Below, in pieces: positions 1-7,810 of a stretch of DNA of 64,000 bases. Location: the NCBI GenBank assembly GCA_000961585.1, contig LADN01000054.1, positions 1 to 64,000 of the forward strand. Reading direction: 5' to 3'. The position numbers and the translations under genes were made by a program. Each line of letters opens with the position of its first letter. Position 1 is the first letter of the stretch. This DNA comes from Peptococcaceae bacterium BRH_c4a. GTDB lineage: Bacteria; Bacillota; Desulfotomaculia; Desulfotomaculales; Desulfocucumaceae. Under the pieces are notes generated by a model, which saw nothing but the letters and a program-made list of their open reading frames with translations, ran no database searches and was not told the origin of the DNA.

Positions 1-708
1 TTTTTCCTTAAACTTATAGGCTATATAACTTGCCCAGGCATCTTCCGGAATCTGTGGGATGGGAAGAACTGTAGCAAATCGGTAAAAAGCATGTTTTTTT
101 CCCCCAAAAAGGGACTGCATCATCCCTTCTTTTGATCCCAGAAAGAGATAAGACACATTTCTCTGAAGTTGAAAATAAGAACGCATTTGCTTATATATGT
201 CCTGTCCTGCAATTTGTCCAGCATCCTGGAACTCGTCAAAAACCATCACCATTCGCTTACCGTCTTTTTCAGCAAGAAGCTCCGGCAAATTTAGAGCGTA
301 TTCCAGCAACGCATCTTCATCCATCTCTTTTTTTGGAAAGCCAAAACTAAACTCTAAATCTTTTAATTTGACTGCTACTTTAGTTGCACCGGCCAGTAGT
401 TTCGCCTGATCCCATATTGCGTCCAACGTCTTGCGAATTCCCGTCCTGTTTTCAAGACAACTGTTAATAATTGTGACAGCCATATTTTGCTTATTTGATA
501 TGCGAAAAAAGTCAACCGAAGCCACGTAGAACCCCTGCTTCTTTAACCGGCGCAACACTTCTTGTGAAAGAGAAGTTTTACCAATCCTGCGCGGTCCGGC
601 AAGCATAATACTCTGACCACCGGCTAACCTGTTTTCGAGAGATACAATGAATTCTTCCCGGCCAACTACATCTTCTTCGGGTACCGGCCCTCCAAGTGGG
701 AACAACAT
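1..708 (-). CDS. AAA-type ATPase, cut by the window edge
   Basis: The minus-strand reading frame starts at ATG 708 and runs off the left edge. The N-terminus is MLFPLGGPVPEEDVVGREE, followed by a P-loop (AGPRRIGKTS, about residues 38-47), the usual form in the archaeal-type/AAA_35-like ATPases that are common on mobile islands and often come with a C-terminal nuclease domain (not in view). The gene is preceded by an AT-rich repeat region that could be its operator. Function is unknown; family call is fairly sure, exact subfamily is not. Confidence 0.75.
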   Translation of the reverse strand, partial: MLFPLGGPVPEEDVVGREEFIVSLENRLAGGQSIMLAGPRRIGKTSLSQEVLRRLKKQGFYVASVDFFRISNKQNMAVTIINSCLENRTGIRKTLDAIWDQAKLLAGATKVAVKLKDLEFSFGFPKKEMDEDALLEYALNLPELLAEKDGKRMVMVFDEFQDAGQIAGQDIYKQMRSYFQLQRNVSYLFLGSKEGMMQSLFGGKKHAFYRFATVLPIPQIPEDAWASYIAYKFKEK

Positions 709-724
709 AATAACACCCCTCTAA

Positions 725-771
725 TAATATTACATTATTAGTAATATTATATCACCTGTTACGTAATATTA
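725..771. promoter_or_regulatory. Triple TAATATTAC repeat (probable operator)
   Basis: TAATATTAC (725-733) faces its exact reverse complement GTAATATTA (741-749) across 7 bases, and a third GTAATATTA lies at 763-771. The cluster sits directly upstream of the ATPase start at 708 and overlaps the stop of the toxin gene at 769. Such a repeat looks like a repressor binding region, but the regulator is not known. Confidence 0.5.
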
Positions 772-1056
772 AAAGAGGGGATGTGATAATTTGACATCCT
801 CTCCTGAGGCCCTTACATCGTGGTGCCCGATAGCATGAAGAATTAACGTATCACTTTTCCTCTCAAAAATGATCCTGATATCCATGTTAACGTATGCTTC
901 CCAAAAAGAAGTTCCCTTTAGCCGGTGTATCTGAAGTGAAGAATGTTTAGGGTTATCTGCTATGAAACGCAGTGTTTTTCTGGCCTGCTTCTGTTCGTTT
1001 TGGGATAATTTTCGGAAATCGATCTCGAATGGCTCAGTTAGAATGATCGTCGGCAT
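769..1056 (-). CDS. RelE/ParE-superfamily toxin
   Basis: About 95 residues with the layout of RelE-like ribonuclease/cytotoxin proteins: an N-terminal helix pair rich in K/R (FRKLSQNEQKQARKTL), a central IHRLKGT, and a C-terminal strand pair (DIRIIFERKSDTLILHAIGHHD). Family members cleave mRNA at the ribosome or poison gyrase; which one applies here cannot be told. Starts GTG 1065 or ATG 1056 are both possible; ATG is taken. It overlaps the upstream antitoxin gene by 23 bases, the usual TA arrangement. The partner is AbrB-like rather than RelB-like. Confidence 0.8.
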   Translation of the reverse strand: MPTIILTEPFEIDFRKLSQNEQKQARKTLRFIADNPKHSSLQIHRLKGTSFWEAYVNMDIRIIFERKSDTLILHAIGHHDVRASGEDVKLSHPLF

Positions 1057-1333
1057 CTTCTTCACCCAATTCTTTCAAAAGGCCCTCTATATTGGTAAAT
1101 GATTTTACATTTCCCGCCTTTAAGGCCTCCGCACTTCGCTTCATTTTTTCCTGCCATTCGTCGGACCAAAAATATTCCTGGTTCTTGTCGTGCCAGGAAA
1201 CGGGTCGTATGAAAACCCCACCGTCCCTCTCTTCCAACATCACATAATCGCCCTCCTTAATACATATCCTTTTAGCGATTTGAGCCAAACTAATCAACAT
1301 CCGCTTTTGTACTTGTTGAACTATTTCAGACAT
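1034..1333 (-). CDS. AbrB/MazE-type antitoxin
   Basis: 99 residues. The N-terminal half matches the SpoVT-AbrB swapped-hairpin fold (VQKRMLISLAQIAKRI, then IKEGDYVMLEERDGGVFIRPV), which binds DNA. The acidic C-terminal tail (LLKELGEEDADD) would cover the toxin. It is first in the operon, overlaps the toxin gene, and lies behind a sigma-A promoter with a palindrome, so it probably represses its own transcription. Confidence 0.8.
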   Translation of the reverse strand: MSEIVQQVQKRMLISLAQIAKRICIKEGDYVMLEERDGGVFIRPVSWHDKNQEYFWSDEWQEKMKRSAEALKAGNVKSFTNIEGLLKELGEEDADDHSN

Positions 1334-1357
1334 TATAATCCCCTCTTTTTATGCTTT

Positions 1358-1397
1358 ACTGTATTTTCAGCTTAGCTGTTTTCACAGTATTTGTCAA
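1358..1397 (-). promoter_or_regulatory. Promoter and palindromic operator of the RelE-like/AbrB-like TA pair
   Basis: On the minus strand TTGACA (1397-1392) and TAAGCT (1374-1369) are 17 bases apart. A 31-base palindrome (1358-1388; arms ACTGT-N5-CAGC around a TAA centre) covers the -10 and spacer, as expected for TA autorepression. Confidence 0.65.
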
Positions 1398-1442
1398 GAG
1401 GAGAACAACATTCATTCACTCCCTTCTATGACCTTACGATAC

Positions 1443-1467
1443 AAAATAAAAACCGGGGTAACCCGGT
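1443..1467 (-). terminator. Terminator of the small toxin mRNA
   Basis: On the minus strand ACCGGG and CCCGGT pair around a 4-base loop and are followed by TTTTTATTTTG. It lies 140 bases beyond the stop of the 29-residue toxin, so the toxin mRNA would have a long 3' untranslated region that the convergent RNA can pair with. Confidence 0.7.
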
Positions 1468-1469
1468 AA

Positions 1470-1498
1470 TTGACATTTCGTTTTCGGCAATATATTAT
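1470..1498 (+). promoter_or_regulatory. Sigma-A promoter of the putative antitoxin RNA
   Basis: TTGACA (1470-1475), 17-base spacer, TATTAT (1493-1498). No reading frame of any size follows before the terminator at 1571-1604, so the product is probably a small RNA. Confidence 0.6.
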
Positions 1499-1505
1499 TT
1501 TCTTA

Positions 1506-1604
1506 ACTTAATAAAGGGAAAACTGGTAATACGGCTCGGTTGCCTCGACCTGTCGTGGTTTTTATCTTAGACCCTTGAACTGTTCCAGCAGCTCAAGGGT
1601 TTTT
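1506..1604 (+). ncRNA. Putative antisense antitoxin RNA of a type I TA system
   Basis: A promoter at 1470-1498 and a strong terminator at 1571-1604 bracket about 100 transcribed bases with no gene. The RNA is fully complementary to the 3' untranslated part of the convergent toxin mRNA (toxin stop at 1607, mRNA terminator at 1443-1467). This tail-to-tail overlap is the layout of txpA/RatA and bsrG/SR4 in Bacillus. Transcription itself is inferred. Confidence 0.55.
1571..1604 (+). terminator. Terminator of the putative antitoxin RNA
   Basis: ACCCTTGA (1571-1578) pairs exactly with TCAAGGGT (1593-1600), with CTG/CAG pairing inside the loop, followed by TTTT. Confidence 0.75.
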
Positions 1605-1606
1605 AG

Positions 1607-1696
1607 TTAATTGCCTCGGCCAGTTAGATGAACAACGAGGGTCAGCAGGAGTATTATCGCTATAACGATTTGAACTGTATCGCTTACAGTTATCAT
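1607..1696 (-). CDS. 29-residue membrane peptide, putative type I toxin
   Basis: The frame ATG 1696 to TAA 1607 encodes a 29-residue peptide beginning MITVSDTVQ, with one hydrophobic helix of about 16 residues (IVIAIILLLTLVV) and a short polar tail ending GRGN. A strong purine-rich ribosome site (AAAGGGGGTG) lies upstream. Size and shape fit the small holin-like/TxpA-type membrane toxins of Gram-positives; there is no clear sequence signature. It sits among three other TA-like loci and faces a convergent RNA unit. Confidence 0.55.
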   Translation of the reverse strand: MITVSDTVQIVIAIILLLTLVVHLTGRGN

Positions 1697-1805
1697 CCCG
1701 CCCCACCCCCTTTCTTGGACGTTTCCATCCCCGGCAGGTGAGGCCCGTATTCCAGTGGGTTATGTTTAATTGTTTGAAGTTACCGGAAAAACCCGGCACC
1801 AATTG

Positions 1806-2213
1806 TCACTCTTCTGCCATATACGGGTTAATGGTTACCAGCCCTTCGATGAATACAAAATGCTTTTTGTTTAAGGTAAAAAGTACACAGTCACTAATCA
1901 AAGCTGTGGCGGCAATAATTGCGTCCATGGGGTTCAGCCCGTGGGATGATCGGTACTTTGACAAAAGAGCCCCTGCTCTGGCCGCTATCCTCCCATCCAC
2001 CGGCGCATGTTCAAGTATTTCCAGAAGGCCCCTGATAGCCTCAAGGCGCTGATCCGACATCCTGGGGGCCGCCATCAGCTCCATTACGGTAATGGTTGAA
2101 ATAATCCCTTCCAGGTGGCCTGTCTCGATTTCCCGGAGCTGCCTGGAAGCCTGATGTATGCCTTTAAGGTGGTCAATTATTATGTTTGTGTCTATTATTA
2201 CCCTCAAAGTCAT
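1806..2213 (-). CDS. vapC: VapC-type PIN-domain toxin
   Basis: 134 residues from ATG 2213 (the frame is open further up, but that part lies inside the antitoxin gene and is not PIN-like). PIN features: Asp in VIIDTNIIID near the N-terminus, Glu in TVMELMAAP, and the Asp of NPMDAIIAA, making up the acidic metal site of a VapC ribonuclease. It overlaps the VapB gene by 41 bases. Confidence 0.88.
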   Translation of the reverse strand: MTLRVIIDTNIIIDHLKGIHQASRQLREIETGHLEGIISTITVMELMAAPRMSDQRLEAIRGLLEILEHAPVDGRIAARAGALLSKYRSSHGLNPMDAIIAATALISDCVLFTLNKKHFVFIEGLVTINPYMAEE

Positions 2214-2475
2214 CCAGCCCCCTGTCAGAGTCTTTCCGGATAGCCTCCACATATTCCAGACCGGACATCTCCATATCGGACAGGAGGCCGGCGGTTTGCT
2301 CAACTATACTTTTTCCTGAAACCTCTTTTATTTCTTTTCTCCCGGTTTTCATTACCAGCCTTCCGCCTTCCTCTATGTGTACTACCAACTGGTCCCCCTC
2401 TTTAATATTAAGTTTTTTTCTGGCCTCTGCCGGTATTACCACCTGTCCCCGGGACGATACTATGACAGTAAACAT
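2173..2475 (-). CDS. vapB: VapB-type antitoxin (AbrB fold)
   Basis: 100 residues. The first 45 (VSSRGQVVIPAEARKKLNIKEGD) are a textbook SpoVT-AbrB DNA-binding domain; the rest is charged and would bind the PIN toxin encoded just downstream. Part of a cluster of three TA-like loci within 2.5 kb on the mobile element. Confidence 0.88.
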   Translation of the reverse strand: MFTVIVSSRGQVVIPAEARKKLNIKEGDQLVVHIEEGGRLVMKTGRKEIKEVSGKSIVEQTAGLLSDMEMSGLEYVEAIRKDSDRGLDDFEGNNRHKHNN

Positions 2476-2523
2476 ATATCTTACCCCTCTTACTCATCTT
2501 ATACTTTTTACTTTAACTAAACA

Positions 2524-2991
2524 TTAGCTCAATGTCAATATTTTAAACATATATACTATGATGGATGCCGGCCCCAGCATCGCCCCGTACGGCACCTCTC
2601 CCCCGGGCAATTTCCCGGCTGCCACCAAAAGTCCGTTTCTGATCTGCCCGGTTTTGTGCCACGTTGACACAAACCCCCAGGCTATCATAATCACGGCTGC
2701 CAATATAGAACCCAACAGCACCGGCTCTGCCCCCAGGAATAGGGAAAGGGCCACGGCCAGCTTCAGATCCCCCCCGCCCATCTTTCCGGTGAGGAAGAAA
2801 AACAGGTACACCGCCATAATAATCAATGATCCGTATATATTTGAATACTGGGCCGTGGCAATACATAAAATAAGTCCAATTATCACCGCCGGGTAGGTGT
2901 ACCGGTTATAAATGGTCCTGGTCTTTAAATCCGTCCAGATGCAGACGACCACCAGCACTCCGGCCAAAAGAAAGTTCAGGCTGTAAATCAA
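2524..2991 (-). CDS. tadV: Prepilin peptidase, TadV/CpaA type
   Basis: 155 residues, almost all membrane helix. The two catalytic aspartates of the A24 family are visible: D in CIWTDLKTRTIYN (about residue 21) and D in GKMGGGDLKLA. The short form without the N-terminal methylase part is typical of the Tad system, where it cleaves Flp prepilin. It is the last gene of the Tad cluster. Confidence 0.9.
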   Translation of the reverse strand: MIYSLNFLLAGVLVVVCIWTDLKTRTIYNRYTYPAVIIGLILCIATAQYSNIYGSLIIMAVYLFFFLTGKMGGGDLKLAVALSLFLGAEPVLLGSILAAVIMIAWGFVSTWHKTGQIRNGLLVAAGKLPGGEVPYGAMLGPASIIVYMFKILTLS

Positions 2992-3009
2992 GATTCCACC
3001 CTCCTAGGT

Positions 3010-3207
3010 TTAAAAAAGTCTGTAGACAATTACCACTCCTATCACAATGAGGACTCCGGAAACTACTCCAGCCGGGGTCTTCTCAACACCCAGTGAAAAG
3101 AAACCCAACCGCAGGAAGTGAAACAGGCCCCCCAGTAAAGCCAGGCCCAGTATTACGCCACCAATAATTAGGGACCGGTCCATTATGGATAATGATATAA
3201 ATTCCAT
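3010..3207 (-). CDS. Small membrane protein, unknown
   Basis: 65 residues from the likely start MEFISLS (the frame is open to 3222). Two hydrophobic segments (IIGGVILGLALLGGLFHFL and AGVVSGVLIVIGVVIVYRLF). It lies between the DUF192 gene and the prepilin peptidase gene in the same direction. No family recognised. Confidence 0.6.
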   Translation of the reverse strand: MEFISLSIMDRSLIIGGVILGLALLGGLFHFLRLGFFSLGVEKTPAGVVSGVLIVIGVVIVYRLF

Positions 3208-3211
3208 AGGA

Positions 3212-3553
3212 TCACCTCTCAATCTTTAATATATCCCCGGGATAAACCCTGTTTTTTGCCGTTCCTCCGGGTAATTCTATTACCATTTTGGCTTTCTTTA
3301 CCATCGGACTTATCCCATAGGTAGGCATTTCCGCTATCATATGGACCACCTCTCCTTGACCGTCCAGAAACACCGCATCGATGCAAAACCTCATAAAAAA
3401 GGTATGTATAGAGCTGCAGGGGTTTAACACCAGAGCACTATTTTCCGGCATCCCTGTCCTACCCATTAAGCCCGCCAGGCGGGTGAGAAAACCATTGGCT
3501 ATTTCGATCCGGTCAGCAATTATATCTCCGTTTCTTTGGTTAATGAGCTTCAT
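3212..3553 (-). CDS. DUF192 family protein
   Basis: 113 residues from ATG 3553, placed by a GGGGGG ribosome site just upstream. Family signatures: RLAGLMGR near residue 30, SSIHTFFMRFCIDAVFLD in the middle, and VIELPGGTAKN near the end. The function of DUF192 is not known; members are often encoded next to Tad clusters, as here. It is the first gene after the pilin terminator. Confidence 0.85.
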   Translation of the reverse strand: MKLINQRNGDIIADRIEIANGFLTRLAGLMGRTGMPENSALVLNPCSSIHTFFMRFCIDAVFLDGQGEVVHMIAEMPTYGISPMVKKAKMVIELPGGTAKNRVYPGDILKIER

Positions 3554-3574
3554 AAAATGCCCCCCTATCAAAAG

Positions 3575-3606
3575 GAAAAACCTTATCCGGAATACGGATA
3601 AGGTTT
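3575..3606 (-). terminator. Terminator after the Flp pilin gene
   Basis: AAACCTTATCCG (3578-3589) pairs with CGGATAAGGTTT (3595-3606); on the minus strand TTTTTCCTTTT follows. It would end most transcripts after the pilin and lower the expression of DUF192, the small membrane protein and the peptidase. Confidence 0.75.
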
Positions 3607-3617
3607 GATTCATGTCT

Positions 3618-3797
3618 TTACTTTAGTTGGTCGTTAACCTTGTCTATTTTGTTGCTTATACCACCGCCCAGGGTGTTAAAGGCTATTATGGCCGCCACTG
3701 CCACCAGGGCTATGATTAGCCCGTACTCGGCCATCCCCTGGCCCCCCTGATCACCATGCAGTCTTTTAATTCTTTCAGCAATACTATTCAGCACCAT
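3618..3797 (-). CDS. flp: Flp/Fap-type pilin
   Basis: 59 residues. The Flp signature is clear: GQG followed by MAEYGLIIALVAVAAIIAF, with prepilin cleavage expected after the Gly before MAEYG (keeping the Glu at +3 or +4 and the Tyr next to it), then a short tail GGGISNKIDKVN. Major subunit of a type IVc pilus. The gene is followed by a strong terminator and lies 71 bases after tadC in reading order, at the end of the machine genes. Confidence 0.9.
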   Translation of the reverse strand: MVLNSIAERIKRLHGDQGGQGMAEYGLIIALVAVAAIIAFNTLGGGISNKIDKVNDQLK

Positions 3798-3868
3798 CTT
3801 TCACCCCCTTTGGCTTAAGACTTCAAAAATATGACCCATCACCTGCTTTCATTGGTTAAGTAAATGGC

Positions 3869-4720
3869 CTAATCCCCGAAAGCCATCAACATATTCCAAA
3901 AAATTGGAAAGCCGATCATGGCAAATAACGGCAGAAGTATAAAAGTAATGATGGGAAAAAGAAGCTTTATGGTAAGCTCCCCGGCAACCTTTTGTGTCTC
4001 CTGCTTCCTTCTGTTCAGTATCTTTTCAGCATGGTGCTTTACCACCGGCTCCAGGGGACTTCCATACCTCATGGCCTGCTGTAGCTTGTTAACAAGGCCG
4101 GTAAGTTCAGGTATCCCGCAGCGAAGGGCCATTTTATTTAACGCCGCCGCCCTGTTATCCCCCGTGGCCATATCCATCAGTGCCCGGTTGATTTCTATGG
4201 ACAGTTCCCCCAGCATGGTTCTGGCCACCACCTCCAGGGCCATCATCAGGTCGGCCCCCTTTAAGGCATTACCAAAAAGCATGCAGAAATCAGGTATGTC
4301 CTTTTTTATCGATCCGATCCTGGCCCTGACCATTTTGTTTAACCATACCCCCGGGGCCAGGTACAACAGTATGGCTGCCAGAACACCCCAGTAAAAGTCA
4401 ATCCATCCCGGCAGCGCCGGCGGTATGAAAATGGCCAGCCCTATAATAGGGAGGGCAAACTGCAAACCGGCAAAATACTCGGGCTGCATGTTTAAATCGG
4501 CCTGTATAAGTTTTTTTTGCAGCACCGTCAGGGAAACATCGTTACCCAGTTTCCTGCCGGTTTTTTGCAGCAATTCATCGGCGCTCCCTTTTAGTTCGAC
4601 CCCTCCGGGGAGCTTCAGTTTGTTTCCCGCCACTGCCACTAGGACAGATAGGGCAATAAGTGTTCCGGCCACCACAGCCACATCGGCTTCTTTTATTCGT
4701 TCCGCCAAGTATTCCAGCAA
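3869..4720 (-). CDS. tadC: Tad pilus platform protein TadC
   Basis: 283 residues, type II secretion F family. Membrane helices near the N-terminus (VAVVAGTLIALSVLVAVAG), two in the middle (FALPIIGLAIFIPP, WGVLAAILLYLAPGVWL) and one at the C-terminus (FPIITFILLPLFAMIGFPIFW), around a cytoplasmic helix bundle. It forms the inner-membrane platform with TadB. Gap of 3 bases to tadB. Confidence 0.88.
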   Translation of the reverse strand: MLEYLAERIKEADVAVVAGTLIALSVLVAVAGNKLKLPGGVELKGSADELLQKTGRKLGNDVSLTVLQKKLIQADLNMQPEYFAGLQFALPIIGLAIFIPPALPGWIDFYWGVLAAILLYLAPGVWLNKMVRARIGSIKKDIPDFCMLFGNALKGADLMMALEVVARTMLGELSIEINRALMDMATGDNRAAALNKMALRCGIPELTGLVNKLQQAMRYGSPLEPVVKHHAEKILNRRKQETQKVAGELTIKLLFPIITFILLPLFAMIGFPIFWNMLMAFGD

Positions 4721-4723
4721 GAC

Positions 4724-5569
4724 CTACACCCCCTGTCCCAGGGAATTTTTAATCATTTTACGGGTCAGTATGTTGCCGAATATAATCCAGACCGTGGCTA
4801 AAAAGAAAATGGACGCCCCTTCAAAGGTGTGGAAGAGAGGGTCCGCAAACCCCGGTGTCTTTACCCTGGCAAAACCAATGAAAATAAAGGGAAGACCTGT
4901 TAAAACTTTCAAGGTCATCATGTTCTGGGACACGGCGGCTGAAACGATACTGCGAAAACTTTCTTTATCCTCATAGGCTTCCATGGAGTGGCGGCAAATC
5001 TCTCCCAGGTCGCAGCCCACCCGGTTGTAAAGCCCTATGGCTATGGAAAGGGCTTTAAGGTCATCCCATCCGGTTTCCTTTCTCACGCTCTCAATGGCCT
5101 GGGCTAGGGTGTCACCTGTTCTGGTTCTTCGGATCACCTCGTAAAAAACATCCCTGGCCGGCCTAGGCATGTTTGGCACGGCGTCCTCCAGGGCCTGGTA
5201 GGGGTTCATCCCCCCGTACATGGCGCTTTCCAGCTGGCCCAGCACATCTACGAACTGACTGCTTAAAAGCTCCTTGCGGTCCTCCTCCTGCTTGTTTTTC
5301 CACCACTTTAAAACAAAGGCGCCGGAGCTCAGGCCCAGCACCGCAAAATACCATGTGCCGGTAATGGCATAGGCTATACCGCCAAGCCCTACCCCCCCGG
5401 CCAGTGTGATTATCAGGTCCTGGGAGGACTTTCCCGGCCCTTTCCGGGTATCGAATTTTTCATCACTGAGCCTTACCGACCGGGCACTGATCCTTATCTT
5501 GCTCCCGGTAAGCGCCCAAAAAACCGCCACCCCCATTAAAAAGGCCGCCAGTAAAATCAAGCCGGTCAT
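4724..5569 (-). CDS. tadB: Tad pilus platform protein TadB
   Basis: 281 residues, type II secretion F family. A helix at residues 1-20, a pair near 55-85, the F-domain (LESAMYGGMNPYQALEDAV ... RRTRTGDTLAQAIESV), and a C-terminal pair. It overlaps tadA by 4 bases, which points to translational coupling. Confidence 0.88.
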   Translation of the reverse strand: MTGLILLAAFLMGVAVFWALTGSKIRISARSVRLSDEKFDTRKGPGKSSQDLIITLAGGVGLGGIAYAITGTWYFAVLGLSSGAFVLKWWKNKQEEDRKELLSSQFVDVLGQLESAMYGGMNPYQALEDAVPNMPRPARDVFYEVIRRTRTGDTLAQAIESVRKETGWDDLKALSIAIGLYNRVGCDLGEICRHSMEAYEDKESFRSIVSAAVSQNMMTLKVLTGLPFIFIGFARVKTPGFADPLFHTFEGASIFFLATVWIIFGNILTRKMIKNSLGQGV

Positions 5570-6927
5570 TTATTCCAGCCCCCTTCGTCGGCCAAGGCCT
5601 CCCGGCGCTGAAATTCCTCAGCCACCCATTCAAAGGCGTCAGTTTTGGGATTGTACTGCCACAGTACGTTTAGTTTTAGATTTAGTACCCCTCCGTCCAC
5701 CCTTTCGGTGCCTACAACCTCGCAGACATGGTCCATCCTGCGCCGGCCTGTCCGGTCTTTTAAAACGTGAATGAAAATATCCACCGCATCCGCCACCTGC
5801 TCCACTATGCCGTCATATGGCATGTCCATCTTGGCCATTTGAACCATGTTTACCAGTCGTTTGGTACAATGCCTGGAAGAATTGGCATGGCCGGTGGTCA
5901 TGGACCCCTTGTGGCCGGTATTCATGGCCTGCAGCATATCAAAGGTCTCACCGGCCCTGCACTCTCCCAGAATAATCCTTTTGGGGGCCATTCTAAGGGC
6001 ATCCACCACCAATTCCCTCTGGGTTATCTCTATTTTTGTGTCGGCGGTGGCCGGCCTGGCCTCAAGGCTTCTGACATTTGTATGCTGGAGCTGCAGCTCG
6101 GCCGGGTCCTCAATGGTGACAATGCTTTCCTCTTCTGGTATGAAGGAGGCCAGGCAGTTTAAAAAGGTGGTCTTTCCGGAGCTTGTCCCCCCACTGATGA
6201 CTATGTTTTGTTTTGATATAACGGCGGCTTTTAAAAAATCCATTACCTCCGGTGAAATGACTTTACGGTTAATCAGGTTTTCGGGTGTCATGTCTTTACG
6301 GAACCGGCGTATGGTAAACATTGTGCCGTTTACGGCCACCGGAGGTATATGGGCAATCATCCTGGAACCGTCGATAAGCCGGGCGTTTACCTTGGGATTG
6401 GCCATATCTATCTTCCTGCCGGTGGGGGCCAACATCCTTTCCAGCACGTCCCGGATGTGTTCCTCATCTCTGAATCTCACACCCTCGGCAACACGCTCCA
6501 CTCCCTTTTTTTCCACCCTCACAATGTCTTTGCCGGCCTTTATTTCAGTTACTTCCGGGTCATAAAAAAAGGGCTCGATGGGTCCGTACCCCAGCAGATC
6601 GTTGCCCAGTTCCTCCACCAGTACCTTCGATTGCACCTCCCCCAGGGGAATGTCCTTTTCCAGCAGGCCCCTTAAAACTATTGACTTCAGCTTTGACCTC
6701 ACTATGGGATCACGGCTTTTTGTTCTCTCCTCGGGCTTTAATATATTGCTCAGTGTAGTCTGTACATAGCCCCGGATCTCCCTGTACTTCTCCTCGGTAA
6801 GCCCCGGTATTCTCTCACTGATTAAAAGCGAGTACTGATCCGTCTTTTCAATTTCTGCTGTGTCCTCGATGACGTATTCTCCGCACCTCCGGGCCAGGTT
6901 CTTAATAAGTTCAAGGTCCACAATCAC
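5566..6927 (-). CDS. tadA: Tad pilus assembly ATPase TadA (CpaF)
   Basis: 453 residues, the usual CpaF length. Walker A GGTSSGKT (246-253), Walker B RIILGE (about 317-322), and the histidine-box region TGHKGSMTTGHANS (337-350) are all intact, so it should be an active secretion ATPase that powers pilus assembly. The N-terminal domain has the usual LLGYGPIEPFF motif. It overlaps both neighbours (tadZ and tadB) by 4 bases. Confidence 0.93.
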   Translation of the reverse strand: MIVDLELIKNLARRCGEYVIEDTAEIEKTDQYSLLISERIPGLTEEKYREIRGYVQTTLSNILKPEERTKSRDPIVRSKLKSIVLRGLLEKDIPLGEVQSKVLVEELGNDLLGYGPIEPFFYDPEVTEIKAGKDIVRVEKKGVERVAEGVRFRDEEHIRDVLERMLAPTGRKIDMANPKVNARLIDGSRMIAHIPPVAVNGTMFTIRRFRKDMTPENLINRKVISPEVMDFLKAAVISKQNIVISGGTSSGKTTFLNCLASFIPEEESIVTIEDPAELQLQHTNVRSLEARPATADTKIEITQRELVVDALRMAPKRIILGECRAGETFDMLQAMNTGHKGSMTTGHANSSRHCTKRLVNMVQMAKMDMPYDGIVEQVADAVDIFIHVLKDRTGRRRMDHVCEVVGTERVDGGVLNLKLNVLWQYNPKTDAFEWVAEEFQRREALADEGGWNK

Positions 6928-7808
6928 ACCGCCCTTTCCCGTACCGGCAGCCTTCCGGCCAGCATCTGCAGTGCCCTGGCAAAATCATCCCTCTCACGGC
7001 TGTGGACCATCATCTGGCGCCGGTTGTTTTCTTCGGCCACAGCCACGGAATAGGGCATAATACCTAAAATATTTAGTCCCAGGCGGCTCTCCAACTCCCC
7101 GGCCCTTATTCCTCCGGGTATCCCGGCCTGGTTTAACACCGCGTACACCCTGTCCTGGCAGCCCAGCCTGGCCATAAATCCGTTATTCTCATTGAGAAGG
7201 TCCAGGCTTGCCCTGTCCGGCTTGAAAACGGTAAAGATCAAATCAGAAACAAGGGCGGCCGCCCAGGTGTTGTTGCCTGTGCCCGCCGGAGGACAGTCCA
7301 ATATTATGTAATCGTGTGTTTCTTTTAAAAGTGTCAACATTTTAAAAATCAGGGTGGGGGTAACCTTCTCCTCATGGTCATAGTGTATAACCCCGGGCAC
7401 CACCATAATCCCCGAGGAGTGGTTGTATAACCCCCTGACAATGTCCCGGGGGCCGTGTATGTCTTCCCAGTCCAGAATATTTACCAGGCATTCATCTGCC
7501 GGAAGCCCCATCCTACTCCTTATGGATCCATACCCGTCAAGGTCGATAAGGGCCACCCTTTCCGGATTTGATAAGGCCAGCAGGGCGGCCAGATTGACGG
7601 CTATGGTGGTGGACCCGTCCCCTTTGGCGGCGCTTTGTACGGTGTATATTCTCCCGTGTCCGATCAGAGCGTTGGGGCTTATCGGAATGTTAAACATTCT
7701 GACGGCCTCTTCCCGGGGTTCTTCCTTTAATTTAGCCCGCCCCTCGTTGGCCTTCCATAATACCACTTCCTCTTGTAGCTTGGGCTTGTCTTTTTTCTTA
7801 AAAAACAC
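6924..7808 (-). CDS. tadZ: TadZ/CpaE-like ParA-family protein with altered P-loop
   Basis: 294 residues. The core is a MinD/ParA fold: the P-loop region reads SAAKGDGSTTIAVNLA, with the signature Lys kept but the usual GKT/GKS lysine replaced (GST). VALIDLDGYG follows in the A' position and YIILDCPPAG in the Walker B position. TadZ proteins localise the pilus machine to the pole, and several are known to be poor ATPases. Overlaps tadA by 4 bases. Confidence 0.82.
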   Translation of the reverse strand: MFFKKKDKPKLQEEVVLWKANEGRAKLKEEPREEAVRMFNIPISPNALIGHGRIYTVQSAAKGDGSTTIAVNLAALLALSNPERVALIDLDGYGSIRSRMGLPADECLVNILDWEDIHGPRDIVRGLYNHSSGIMVVPGVIHYDHEEKVTPTLIFKMLTLLKETHDYIILDCPPAGTGNNTWAAALVSDLIFTVFKPDRASLDLLNENNGFMARLGCQDRVYAVLNQAGIPGGIRAGELESRLGLNILGIMPYSVAVAEENNRRQMMVHSRERDDFARALQMLAGRLPVRERAV

Positions 7809-7810
7809 TG

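Noticed and set aside
1593-1802. 69-codon minus-strand frame overlapping the small toxin
   Set aside because: It has no ribosome site and no recognisable features. The 29-codon frame in the same place has a good ribosome site and the toxin shape.
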